Positions 15,274 through 23,521 of a stretch of DNA of 42,263 bases are shown here, one piece after another (positions within the stretch are counted from its first letter, which is position 1; each line of letters opens with the position of its first letter). Made by a program: the position numbers and the translations under genes. Source of the DNA: Cryobacterium tagatosivorans (GTDB lineage Bacteria; Actinomycetota; Actinomycetes; Actinomycetales; Microbacteriaceae); assembly GCF_004402215.1 (NCBI RefSeq), contig NZ_SOEZ01000028.1:1-42263 (forward strand), read 5' to 3'. Under the pieces are notes generated by a model. The model had not been told where the DNA came from. It did no database searches and was given only the letters and a program-made list of their open reading frames with translations.

Positions 15274-18200
15274 CTAGGTGGTTGGCGCGGCCTCGACGGC
15301 GGCAAGGCGGCGGCCCCGGCGCTCGGCCCGACGCTCGCGCCGACCCTCGACGAGGAAGTACAACACCGGCAGCACGACGAGGGTGAGCAGCGTCGACGAG
15401 ACCAGTCCGCCGATCACGACGAGCGCGAGCGGCTGCGAGATGAAGCCGCCCTGCCCGGTCAGGCCGGCCGCCATCGGCAGCAGCGCGAAGATCGTGGCGA
15501 GCGCCGTCATAAGGATCGGCCGAAGCCGGCGTGATGCCCCGAAGATGAGCGCCTCGCGCACCGAGAGCCCGCGCCGCCGGTACTGGTTCACCAGGTCGAT
15601 CAGCACGATCGCGTTCGTGACCACGATCCCGATCAGCATCAGCACGCCGATCAGCGAGGGGACGCCGAGCGGGATGCCGGTGATGACCTGCAGGGCGATC
15701 GCACCGGTCGCCGCGAACGGAACAGAGACGAGCAGCAGGAGCGGCTGCAGCAGGGAGCGGAAGGTCGCCACCATGACGACGTAGACGATCAGGATGGCCG
15801 CGAGCATGGCGAGGCCGAGCTGCTGGAAGGCCTCGGTCTGGTCGGCGGTCACGCCGCCGAGCGTCGCGGTGGCGCCGGTGGGCAGCTCGGTTTCGGCGAG
15901 CACGGTGGCCATCTGACTGTTGGCGGTGCCGAGGTCGTTGCTGTCCGGCGTGGCCGAGACCGTCGCCGTGCGGAGGCCCTTCGTGGTCGTGATCGTCGAC
16001 GGACCGTCGACCTGTTCGACGGTCGCGAGGGTGTCGAGGGCGACCGGGCCGGCGGTCGTGGGGATGGGCAGGGCGGCGAGCTCGGCCGTCGAAGCGGGCG
16101 TTGCAGCCGACTGGAGGTAGACGGAAAGGTTCGATTCGTCGATCACGATCGACCCGATGACGCTCGGCTGCATGGCCTGCGAGACCAGCGTGCCCAGGGC
16201 GAGCTCGCTGAGCCCGGCGCGGGCGGCGGCCTCGCGGTCAACCGTCACCGCGATGTACGGGCGTGAGGCCGCGAGGTTGCTCGTGCTCTGCTTGATCGCG
16301 TCGAGGTCCTGCACGCCGGCCAGGATCGCATCCGTCGCCGTCTGCAGGTCCGCGCTCGTGGCGGCCGTGACCTGCACCTCGATGTCGGATGATCCGCCGA
16401 AGCCGCCGGCGGACGCCACCGAGATCTCGCCGACGTCGTCCAGCTTCGCCAGCTCCTGCCTGACCTCGTCCTGCACCTCGTCGGGGTCGACCGTGTCGTC
16501 GGTCGTGATCGAGTAGGTCACGGCGTTCGAGGTGGGAGCGCCGCCGCTGAAGACCGCCGCGGCACTGCTGCCGCCGATCGAGAGCTGCACGATGTCGATG
16601 CCGTCGATGCCGTCGAGTGTGTCTTCGACGACGGCGGCGGCCTCGTCCTGCGCGGCCAGGCTCGTGCCGACGGGCAGGGTCTGGATGACGCGGAAGGTGG
16701 TCTGCCCGGTCGAGCCGAGGAAGTTGACCTTCATCAACGGGAGCAGGGCGATCGTGCCGCCGAGCACGAGCACCGCGAGCAGCAGCGTGGCGACGGCATG
16801 CTTGAGGGTCCAGCGGATGACCGGGAGGTAGCCCTTCTGCAGCCGGCTCGGGTGCTCGAGCGACTCGATGGCCGTTGCCGCGGCCTCGGCCCTGGTCGCG
16901 GTCGCGGTGATGCCTGGCTCGGCAGCCCGCGCCGGCTCATCGACCGCAGCATCGGCCGTGGCCTTGGGCGTCTTGAGGAACCAGAAGGCGAGCACCGGCA
17001 CGATCGTGAGCGACACGAGCAGCGAGGCGAGCAGGGCGATCGTCACCGTGAGGGCGAACGGCCGGAACAACTCCCCGGTCGAGCCGCCGACGAAGGCGAT
17101 CGGCAGGAACACCGTCACCGTTGTGACTGTCGACGCGGTGATGGCGCCGGCGACCTCGCGCACGGCCCGAACAATGGTCGCCGCGCGGTCGGGGCCGGCG
17201 ACAAGGTTGCGGGTGATGTTCTCGATCACGACGATGGAGTCGTCGACCACGCGCCCGATGGCGATCGTGAGCGCGCCGAGCGTGAGGATGTTGAGCGAGT
17301 AGCCGACCGACTGCAGCCCGATGAACGTGATGAGGACCGAAGTGGGGATCGAAATCGCCGTGACCAGGGTGGCCCGCACCGACAGCAGGAAGACCAGGAT
17401 CACGAGCACCGCGAAGGCGAGGCCGAGCAGGCCCTCCTGGGTGAGCGAGTCGATCGACTCCTGGATGAACGGGGCCTGGTCGAACACGACAGTGAAGGTC
17501 GTGCCGGCGACGGCCGCCTCGAGGGTCGGCAGCAACGCGCGGACCTGCTCAGAGACGTCGACGGTGTTCGCGGCCGGAACCTTCGTCACGGAGATCGTCA
17601 GCGCCGGCTCGCCGTTCACCCGGGAGATGCTCGTCACCGGGTTGGTGGTCAGTTCCACCGTGGCCACGTCGCCGATCGTCGCGGCGGGGGCGCCGGGCAC
17701 CCGCGAGACGAGCGGGAGCGCGGCGATGTCCTCGGCCGAGCCCAGCTTCGAGCCGGTTTGTACCGAGAGGGTCTTGTCTTCCTCGGTGATCGACCCGGCC
17801 GGCAGCAGGGAGCCGTTCTGGGCCAGGGCCTCCCGAATGGCCTGGGCGCTCAACCCTCGGGCGGCGAGGGACGCGGCATCCGGTGTGATGCTCACGCGCT
17901 GGCCGACATCGCCGACCAGGGCCGCATCGCGCACGCCCTCGACGTCACGGATGTCGCCGAGCACGCTGCGCCGGAGGTCGTCGGCGAGCGTTTCGGGGTC
18001 GCCGCCGGACACGGCGATCGAGAGCACCGGGAAGTCGTCGATGCTGCCGCTGATCACCTGCGGGTCGATGTTCTCCGGGAGGGTGGACTTGATCCGGTTG
18101 ATTGCCTGGCTGATCTTCGACTCCGCCTTGACCAGGTCGGTGCCATAGGTGAAGGTCGCGCTGATCAGGGAGGAGTTCGTGCTGCTCGTCGTCGAGGTCG

Positions 18201-18438
18201 ATTCGAGTCCGGCGATGCCCTGGATCGCCGTCTCGATCGGAGTCGACACGTCGTCGTTGACGACCTCGGGCGAGGCGCCGGGATAGCTCGTCGACACCAG
18301 CAGCTGCGGCAGCTGGAGCGAGGGGATCAGCTCCTGCTTGAGGCTGGTCAGGGCGAGGCTGCCGAAAACCGCAGCGACGATCGTGATCAGCGCGATGAGC
18401 GCCCGGTTCTTCATACTCAATACGGCGAGAATGTGCAC
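15274..18438 (-). CDS. RND-family efflux transporter permease (AcrB/SwrC type)
   Basis: The 1054-residue protein has the duplicated RND layout: TM1 near residues 10-30, a large loop domain, a TM2-6 bundle near 335-490, TM7 near 545, a second loop domain and TM8-12 near 860-1030. The proton-relay pair is present in TM4 (G-R-V-V-D-D-S-I-V-V-I-E-N). Such pumps export drugs, lipids or peptides by proton antiport. No periplasmic adaptor gene is adjacent, as usual in Gram-positives. The GTG at 18438 has GATACT exactly 6 nt upstream, suggesting a leaderless message. The residue 495-525 linker is an Ala/Glu-rich variable insert. It is divergent from the dodecin gene. Confidence 0.9.
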   Translation of the reverse strand: MHILAVLSMKNRALIALITIVAAVFGSLALTSLKQELIPSLQLPQLLVSTSYPGASPEVVNDDVSTPIETAIQGIAGLESTSTTSSTNSSLISATFTYGTDLVKAESKISQAINRIKSTLPENIDPQVISGSIDDFPVLSIAVSGGDPETLADDLRRSVLGDIRDVEGVRDAALVGDVGQRVSITPDAASLAARGLSAQAIREALAQNGSLLPAGSITEEDKTLSVQTGSKLGSAEDIAALPLVSRVPGAPAATIGDVATVELTTNPVTSISRVNGEPALTISVTKVPAANTVDVSEQVRALLPTLEAAVAGTTFTVVFDQAPFIQESIDSLTQEGLLGLAFAVLVILVFLLSVRATLVTAISIPTSVLITFIGLQSVGYSLNILTLGALTIAIGRVVDDSIVVIENITRNLVAGPDRAATIVRAVREVAGAITASTVTTVTVFLPIAFVGGSTGELFRPFALTVTIALLASLLVSLTIVPVLAFWFLKTPKATADAAVDEPARAAEPGITATATRAEAAATAIESLEHPSRLQKGYLPVIRWTLKHAVATLLLAVLVLGGTIALLPLMKVNFLGSTGQTTFRVIQTLPVGTSLAAQDEAAAVVEDTLDGIDGIDIVQLSIGGSSAAAVFSGGAPTSNAVTYSITTDDTVDPDEVQDEVRQELAKLDDVGEISVASAGGFGGSSDIEVQVTAATSADLQTATDAILAGVQDLDAIKQSTSNLAASRPYIAVTVDREAAARAGLSELALGTLVSQAMQPSVIGSIVIDESNLSVYLQSAATPASTAELAALPIPTTAGPVALDTLATVEQVDGPSTITTTKGLRTATVSATPDSNDLGTANSQMATVLAETELPTGATATLGGVTADQTEAFQQLGLAMLAAILIVYVVMVATFRSLLQPLLLLVSVPFAATGAIALQVITGIPLGVPSLIGVLMLIGIVVTNAIVLIDLVNQYRRRGLSVREALIFGASRRLRPILMTALATIFALLPMAAGLTGQGGFISQPLALVVIGGLVSSTLLTLVVLPVLYFLVEGRRERRAERRGRRLAAVEAAPTT

Positions 18439-18501
18439 CCGCCCAGTATCTCATTGCAGTCCCTGCAGAATCCCGCTTTTCCGCCCCGCCGGGACGGGCT
18501 G

Positions 18502-18528
18502 TTGCGGTTGGTCGGGTGGGCGTACTGT
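18502..18528 (+). promoter_or_regulatory. Candidate dodecin promoter
   Basis: TTGCGG (18502-18507), 15 bp, TACTGT (18523-18528), then a short leader with GGAGG before the ATG at 18560. The spacer is shorter than ideal, so this is a tentative call. Confidence 0.35.
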
Positions 18529-18559
18529 CGGCCGAACAAGCCCAAACCCTGGAGGAACC

Positions 18560-18763
18560 ATGACTGTTGCACGCGTGACCACCCTGAGCGTGAGGTCCGA
18601 CACATCGTTCGAGGATGCCGTTGCGGCCGGGATCTCGCGCGCCCACAAGACCCTGCGCGGCATCTCCGGAGCCTGGGTCAAGGAGCAGAAGGTCGTCGTC
18701 GAGGGCGGCGCGATCACGGCCTGGGACGTCGTGATCGAAGTGACCTTCGTGCTCGACGACTAG
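18560..18763 (+). CDS. Dodecin family flavin-binding protein
   Basis: The 67-residue protein fits dodecin length and pattern: T-S-F-E-D-A-V-A-A-G-I-S-R-A-H-K-T-L-R, the short G-A-W-V-K-E-Q strand with the flavin-stacking Trp (Trp39), and the final V-V-I-E-V-T-F-V-L-D-D strand. Dodecins form hollow 12-mers that store or buffer flavins. ATG at 18560 is preceded by GGAGG 4 nt upstream. It is a single-gene unit, convergent with the MocR gene 43 bp downstream. Confidence 0.88.
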   Translation: MTVARVTTLSVRSDTSFEDAVAAGISRAHKTLRGISGAWVKEQKVVVEGGAITAWDVVIEVTFVLDD

Positions 18764-18806
18764 CCCGCGCCGATCCGCCGGCCCGCCGGCTGACGAGCTC
18801 GACTCG

Positions 18807-20267
18807 CTAGACCACGTCGGCGAGGTAGCCGGTGTCGGCCACCGGATGCCGCAGCAGCGATTCCCAGGCGAGCCCGAGCGCGTCGACGGCGCGGTCCATC
18901 TCGTCCGCGCTGTAGCAGAACGGAACCCGCAGGAACCGCTCGAAGGCGCCGTCGATGCCGAATTGCGGGCCGGCGGGCACGAGGAGCCCGTAGGTGCGCG
19001 CGGCGAGCGCGAGCTGGGAACTGACCGGGATGCCCAGGTTCACCCAGGCCGTGATCCCGCCGTCGACGTGCGGCACGTGCCAGTCGGGGAACCGGTCGGC
19101 CAGCAGCGCCTCCAGGTGGTCCCGGCCTCGGCGGAGCTCCTCGGAGCGCCGGGCCAGGATGGCGGGCATGTCGGCCAGGAAACGGGCCACGATGAGCTGC
19201 TCGAGGATCGGGGTGCCGAGGTCGTTCGACGACCTGGCCGAGACGAGCTTGCGGATGAGGGAACGGTCCGCGCGGATCCAACCGATCCGCAGGCCACCCC
19301 AGACGGTCTTGCCGACCGAGCCGATCGACACGGCGGTCCCCAACCGGCCGGCCTCGGCGTAGGCGGCGAACGGCAGGAAATCGCCCACCCGGTCGATGGC
19401 CAGTTCGGCGATCGTCTCGTCGGCGATGAGCACGGTGCCCGCCCGGGCCGCGGCGGCGAGCACCCGTTCGCGCTGGTCGACGGGCATGCTCTGCCCCGTC
19501 GGGTTGTGGAAGTCGGGCATGAGGTAGCCGAGCACGGGATTGCTGCGCTGGAGGGTCTGCAGCAGCGCGGTTTCGTCCCAGCCGCCGCTCGCCGGATCCT
19601 CTCCCGGTCCCGCCGCCGCCACGCCGACCGACACCAGGCGCGCGCCCACCCCGCGCAGCGCCTCGTAGGCGTGCGGGTAGCTCGGCATCTCGATCAGGGC
19701 GCGGTCGCCGCGGCCGATCAGCACGCGGGCGAGCAGGGCGATCGCATGCTGCGCGCCCAGGGTGACCATGATCTGCTCCGGATCGGTCGGCAGTCCGCGG
19801 GCCGCATACCGGTCGGCGATCGCGGCGCGCAGCTCGGGGATCCCCACCGGGTCGAAGCCCGAATCACCGAGGTGACGCGACAGCTCCGGCGCGGCGAGAG
19901 CGGCGACATCCGCGAGGCCGGGCAGGGCCGGCATCGTGGCCTTGCTGAAGTCGAGGATGCCGCCCTGGCTGTCGGCAGGAAGCCCGGGTCCGGCGCCCGG
20001 CAGCCTGACCATGCTGCCGGAGCCGCGCACGCTGACCAGGGCGCCGGCGTCGCGCAGTTCGCGGTACGCCGCGGTCACCGTCGTGCGACTGAGCCCGAGG
20101 CGCGCGCTGAGATCGCGCTCCGCGGGCAGGCGGGTGTCGGTCGGGATGCGCCCGTCGAGGGTGAGCAGGCGGATCCGGTCGGCCAGGGCGAGGTAGGCGC
20201 TCGCCCCGCTGCGCCAGTCGCCGAGGAGCGCCTCGAGCGCCCGGGCGCTCACCTGGTTCACGGACAT
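18807..20267 (-). CDS. MocR-type GntR/aminotransferase-like regulator (YczR-like)
   Basis: The 486-residue protein has a GntR winged helix at residues 20-85 (R-L-P-A-E-R-D-L-S-A-R-L-G-L-S-R-T-T-V) joined to a fold-type I PLP domain. The PLP lysine is in S-V-G-K-T-V-W-G-G-L-R-I-G-W, and P-D-F-H-N-P-T-G and A-D-E-T are typical aminotransferase-fold motifs. MocR proteins use PLP as effector rather than for catalysis. It is divergent from a YczE-type membrane protein, matching the known YczR-YczE pairing, so it probably controls that gene and itself. ATG at 20267 was chosen because the winged helix starts 20 residues later; the open frame beyond it has no ribosome-binding site. Confidence 0.9.
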   Translation of the reverse strand: MSVNQVSARALEALLGDWRSGASAYLALADRIRLLTLDGRIPTDTRLPAERDLSARLGLSRTTVTAAYRELRDAGALVSVRGSGSMVRLPGAGPGLPADSQGGILDFSKATMPALPGLADVAALAAPELSRHLGDSGFDPVGIPELRAAIADRYAARGLPTDPEQIMVTLGAQHAIALLARVLIGRGDRALIEMPSYPHAYEALRGVGARLVSVGVAAAGPGEDPASGGWDETALLQTLQRSNPVLGYLMPDFHNPTGQSMPVDQRERVLAAAARAGTVLIADETIAELAIDRVGDFLPFAAYAEAGRLGTAVSIGSVGKTVWGGLRIGWIRADRSLIRKLVSARSSNDLGTPILEQLIVARFLADMPAILARRSEELRRGRDHLEALLADRFPDWHVPHVDGGITAWVNLGIPVSSQLALAARTYGLLVPAGPQFGIDGAFERFLRVPFCYSADEMDRAVDALGLAWESLLRHPVADTGYLADVV

Positions 20268-20284
20268 GAAGCCACTGTAATCAG

Positions 20285-20325
20285 ATTGGCTACTTGATAA
20301 CAGGCCAATAGTGCAATTGGATTGG
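20285..20325. promoter_or_regulatory. Candidate YczR operator cluster (ATTGG/CCAAT repeats)
   Basis: Four ATTGG-type half sites lie in 41 bp: ATTGGC (20285), GCCAAT (20304, inverted), ATTGG (20316) and ATTGG (20321). Together they give both inverted and direct arrangements, as expected for a dimeric MocR protein. The cluster lies in the 63-bp divergent promoter region and reaches to within 6 nt of the yczE ATG. Confidence 0.55.
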
Positions 20326-20330
20326 TTTTC

Positions 20331-20963
20331 ATGACCCGGCGCATCGCTCAACTCCTTATTGGCCTCTTCCTCTACGGAATCGGCATCGCCTTGATCGTGC
20401 GCGCGGCCATCGGCGTCGCCCCGTGGGACGTGCTCACCCAGGGCGTCGACAAGCACACCCACCTCGGTTTCGGCCTGATCACCGTGCTCACGAGCGGCGT
20501 CGTGCTCCTGTTCTGGATTCCGCTCAGGCAGAAGCCGGGCATCGGCACGGTGCTGAACGCGTTCCTGGTCGGGCCGTCGGCGGACCTCGGCCTCTGGCTG
20601 ATCCCGGAGGGCCTGGACCTCTGGGTCCGGATCCCGCTGTTCGCGGCCGGCCTGCTCGTGCTCGCCGCGGCGACCGGGCTCTACATCGGCGCGCACTTCG
20701 GCCCGGGGCCGCGTGACGGCCTGATGACCGGCCTGCACAAGCGCACGGGCTGGAAGATCTGGACCGTTCGCACCGGGATCGAAGTGTTCGTGCTCGGGAT
20801 CGGCTGGGCGCTCGGCGGCAACGTGGGCATCGGCACCGTGCTCTTCGCCGTGCTGATCGGGCCGCTCTGCCACTGGACGATCCCGTTCTTCGCGATCAAG
20901 CGTGCCGCGCCGGAGGCCGCACTGGCGGCCGCGCCCGTTCCGGTGGTCGATCCCGCCCGGTGA
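20331..20963 (+). CDS. YczE/YitT-family membrane protein
   Basis: The 210-residue protein has five or six hydrophobic segments (about residues 6-28, 44-66, 72-95, 105-130, 145-165, 168-190). Its start, R-R-I-A-Q-L-L-I-G-L-F-L-Y-G-I-G-I-A-L, then G-V-A-P-W-D-V-L and H-F-G-P-G-P-R-D-G-L-M-T-G-L, are typical of YczE proteins. The function is unclear; B. subtilis YczE affects antimicrobial peptide production. ATG at 20331 has no Shine-Dalgarno sequence, and a TTG three codons earlier is an alternative. The last codons (P-V-V-D-P) run into a dispersed inverted repeat at 20937, so the C-terminus seems to have been supplied by that repeat. Confidence 0.85.
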   Translation: MTRRIAQLLIGLFLYGIGIALIVRAAIGVAPWDVLTQGVDKHTHLGFGLITVLTSGVVLLFWIPLRQKPGIGTVLNAFLVGPSADLGLWLIPEGLDLWVRIPLFAAGLLVLAAATGLYIGAHFGPGPRDGLMTGLHKRTGWKIWTVRTGIEVFVLGIGWALGGNVGIGTVLFAVLIGPLCHWTIPFFAIKRAAPEAALAAAPVPVVDPAR

Positions 20964-21010
20964 GCCCGCCCGTCGCGATCGGGGGTCTCGACGGGCTCGA
21001 CCACCGGAAC
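20937..21010. repeat. Inverted repeat with perfect 14-bp arms at the yczE 3' end
   Basis: GTTCCGGTGGTCGA (20937-20950) and its exact complement (20997-21010), with further pairing inward after one mismatch. The right arm context (GGTCTCGACGGGCTCGACC) resembles a repeat I recall as widespread in Microbacteriaceae intergenic DNA. The left arm is within the yczE coding region. It may end the yczE transcript. Confidence 0.65.
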
Positions 21011-21060
21011 AAGGTCCTCCACCGGACAACGTCGACAACCGGACCCGTCAATTCGCCTCG

Positions 21061-21075
21061 GATTGTTGAACAATC
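21061..21075. promoter_or_regulatory. 15-bp palindromic operator before pxpA (candidate GntR/FCD site)
   Basis: GATTGTTGAACAATC is a perfect palindrome around one central base. The identical site (reverse complement) recurs at 28274 in front of the leftward transporter operon. The TTGTTnAACAA core is of the type bound by FadR/FCD-subfamily GntR proteins, and such a regulator is encoded at 25312 between the two sites. Confidence 0.75.
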
Positions 21076-21119
21076 GCCGAAAATAGTGCATCCTTAGGAA
21101 AACTTCTTGAGGAAGGCGG

Positions 21120-21884
21120 ATGACGGTGTCCACCATTGACCTGAACAGCGACGTCGGAGAATCCTTCGGCAACTGGAGCTTCGGCGACGACGAGGCGATC
21201 ATCGCCTCGGTGTCCAGCGTCAACGTCGCCTGCGCCTTCCACGCCGGGGACCCGAGCACGATCCGGGCCACCTGCACGGCCGCCGCCCTCGCCGGCGTCG
21301 CGGTCGGCGCGCATCCGGGCTACCGCGACCTGGCCGGTTTCGGCCGCCGGTTCATCGACATGGCCCCCGACCACCTCACAGACGAGATCATCTACCAGAT
21401 CGGCGCCCTCCAGTCGCTCGCCCGGGTCGCCGGAACCACGGTCAGCTACGTCAAGCCGCACGGCGCGCTCTACAACACGATCGTGCACCACCCCGAGCAG
21501 GCCAGGGCCGTCGTGGATGCCATCGTGTCCGTCGATCCGGCCCTGCCGGTGATGGTGCTCCCGAACTCCGAGATCGAGCGCGCCGCCCGTGCCGCCGGGC
21601 TCCGCACCGTCTCCGAGGCGTTCGCCGACCGCGCCTACAACGCCGACGGGACCCTCGTCGCCCGCACCCGGCCGGGGTCGGTGCTGCACGACGTCGGCGA
21701 GGTCACCGACCACGTGCTCCGCCTGGCCATCGACCGCCAAATCCGCGCCATCGACGGCACGCTCATCGACGTTCGGGCCGAGAGCATCTGCCTGCACGGC
21801 GACACGCCGGGCGCCGTCGCGATGGCCGCCGCCGTCCGCGCCGCCCTTCTGGGCTCCGGCATCGAAATCCGAAGTTTCGTCTGA
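21120..21884 (+). CDS. pxpA: LamB/YcsF-family 5-oxoprolinase subunit A
   Basis: PxpA is a subunit of the prokaryotic 5-oxoprolinase that opens 5-oxoproline (pyroglutamate) to glutamate with ATP. The 254-residue protein carries the LamB/YcsF signatures: [10 protein letters not shown] at the start, [29 protein letters not shown] and [10 protein letters not shown]. It is the first gene of the operon; ATG at 21120 has GAGGAAGG just upstream, and the 15-bp operator lies 45 bp before the start. The next gene begins 1 nt after the stop. Confidence 0.93.
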   Translation: MTVSTIDLNSDVGESFGNWSFGDDEAIIASVSSVNVACAFHAGDPSTIRATCTAAALAGVAVGAHPGYRDLAGFGRRFIDMAPDHLTDEIIYQIGALQSLARVAGTTVSYVKPHGALYNTIVHHPEQARAVVDAIVSVDPALPVMVLPNSEIERAARAAGLRTVSEAFADRAYNADGTLVARTRPGSVLHDVGEVTDHVLRLAIDRQIRAIDGTLIDVRAESICLHGDTPGAVAMAAAVRAALLGSGIEIRSFV

Positions 21885-21885
21885 C

Positions 21886-23517
21886 ATGGCCGGGCAGATC
21901 CGCGGCATCCGCCCGGTCGGCGACCGTGCGGTGCTGGTCGAGCTGGACGACCTCGCCGAGGTGCTGAGCCTGCAGGCCCAGTTGCGGGAGCACCCGCTGG
22001 ACGGTCAGCTGGATGTGCTCGCCGCCGCCGAAACCGTGCTCGTCACCGCCGTCTCCCCCGCCGCCGCCAGCGGTTTCGCCGCCCGGCTGCGCCGGATGGA
22101 TCTCGGCACGGTGACGGACGCCGACGCCACGCTCGTGATCATCGACACGGTCTACGACGGTGAGGACCTCGCCCGCGTGGCCGAGCTGACCGGGCTCGGC
22201 GCCGACGGCGTCATCGCCGCGCATTCGGAGCAGACCTGGACGGCGGCCTTCGGCGGCTTCGCCCCGGGCTTCGCCTATCTCGTCGGCGAGGCGACGTCGC
22301 TGGCTGTGCCCCGGCGGACCACGCCGAGGAGCGCCGTACCCGCCGGATCCGTGGCCCTCGCCGACACGTATTCGGCCGTCTACCCGCGGGCATCCCCCGG
22401 CGGCTGGCAGCTGATCGGCCGCACGACCGCGCTGATGTGGGACCTCGGCCGCGACCAGCCCGCCCTCGTGCGGCCCGGGAACCGGGTGCGGTTCCGGCCC
22501 GTGCGCGAGCTCGTGCTAGCGGCCGGCGGCCTGGCCCCCGGCCTCACAGCGGAGCCCGTGATCGCCCGCGCCGACCGAGCGGCGGACGGTGTCATCGTGC
22601 GCTCCCCCGGCCTGCAGACCACCGTGCAGGACCTCGGCCGGGAAGGCCGGGCAGCGCTCGGTGTTCCGGGCAGCGGCGCCCTCGACCGAGGCGCGCTGCG
22701 GAGGGCCAACCGGCTCGCGGGTAATCCCGCGGGCGCCGCCGGGCTCGAGAACGCCCTCGGCGGGCTCGCGCTCGAAGCCGTCACCGACCAGGTCCTGGCC
22801 GTGACCGGCGCTCGCGTCCCGCTCACTGTCACCGGCCCGACGGGCGCACGGACCGTCCAAACGGAGACCCCGTTCGCGCTGCTGGCCGGCGAAACGCTCA
22901 CCCTCGGCGCGCCCAGCGCCGGGGTGCGCAGCTATGTCGCGTTCCGCGGCGGGCTCGACGTTCCCCCGGTGCTCGGCAGCCGCTCCACCGACACCCTCTC
23001 CGGGATCGGCCCGCGGCCGCTCGGCGCCGGCACCCCGCTCCCCGTGTTGGCCGCACCGCCCTCGAGCGTCGTCGGCGCCCCGGGCGTCGAACCCGAACCG
23101 CCGGCCGCGGTGACGGACCTGCGCTTCGTGCCGGGACCGCGCTCCGACTGGTTCGACCCGGAGACGATCGAACGCTTCGCCGGCGCCACCTGGACCGTCA
23201 CGGCCCAATCCAACCGGATCGGCCTGCGGCTGGACGGCGAACCGCTGGAACGGTCGCGGCCGGGCGAGTTGCCCAGTGAGGGCACCGTCACCGGCGCCAT
23301 CCAGCTGCCGTCGTCCGGGCTGCCCGTTCTCTTCCTCGCCGACCACCCGGTCACCGGCGGCTACCCCGTGATCGGCGTCGTGCTTCCGGCCGACCTCGAC
23401 CGCGCGGCCCAGCTCCCCACCGGCGCACGGATCCGGTTCACCCCGGCTCCCGGCGCCGATCCGCTCCTTCCCTCTCCCGGCGCCACCCCCGCGCGCCAGC
23501 ACACAACCGACAGGTGA
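21886..23517 (+). CDS. Fused PxpB-PxpC (biotin-dependent carboxyltransferase-type) 5-oxoprolinase subunits
   Basis: The 543-residue protein joins two normally separate subunits. Residues 1-205 are the PxpB/KipI (carboxyltransferase C/D) domain with [14 protein letters not shown] near 120 and P-A-G-S-V-A-L-A near 150. Residues 225-525 are the PxpC/KipA (A/B) domain with [13 protein letters not shown] near 240, G-A-L-D near 262, Y-V-A-F-R-G-G-L near 345, and the [12 protein letters not shown] segment near 465. A short linker joins them without a frameshift. The same two domains make up the carboxyltransferase of urea carboxylase. Downstream comes a biotin carboxylase gene after 4 bp, which suggests a biotin-dependent enzyme. 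Confidence 0.9.
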   Translation: MAGQIRGIRPVGDRAVLVELDDLAEVLSLQAQLREHPLDGQLDVLAAAETVLVTAVSPAAASGFAARLRRMDLGTVTDADATLVIIDTVYDGEDLARVAELTGLGADGVIAAHSEQTWTAAFGGFAPGFAYLVGEATSLAVPRRTTPRSAVPAGSVALADTYSAVYPRASPGGWQLIGRTTALMWDLGRDQPALVRPGNRVRFRPVRELVLAAGGLAPGLTAEPVIARADRAADGVIVRSPGLQTTVQDLGREGRAALGVPGSGALDRGALRRANRLAGNPAGAAGLENALGGLALEAVTDQVLAVTGARVPLTVTGPTGARTVQTETPFALLAGETLTLGAPSAGVRSYVAFRGGLDVPPVLGSRSTDTLSGIGPRPLGAGTPLPVLAAPPSSVVGAPGVEPEPPAAVTDLRFVPGPRSDWFDPETIERFAGATWTVTAQSNRIGLRLDGEPLERSRPGELPSEGTVTGAIQLPSSGLPVLFLADHPVTGGYPVIGVVLPADLDRAAQLPTGARIRFTPAPGADPLLPSPGATPARQHTTDR

Positions 23518-23521
23518 CACC

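Noticed and set aside
18764..18806. Terminator between dodecin and the MocR gene
   Set aside because: Only short GCCGGC self-complementary words; no stem longer than 6-7 bp.
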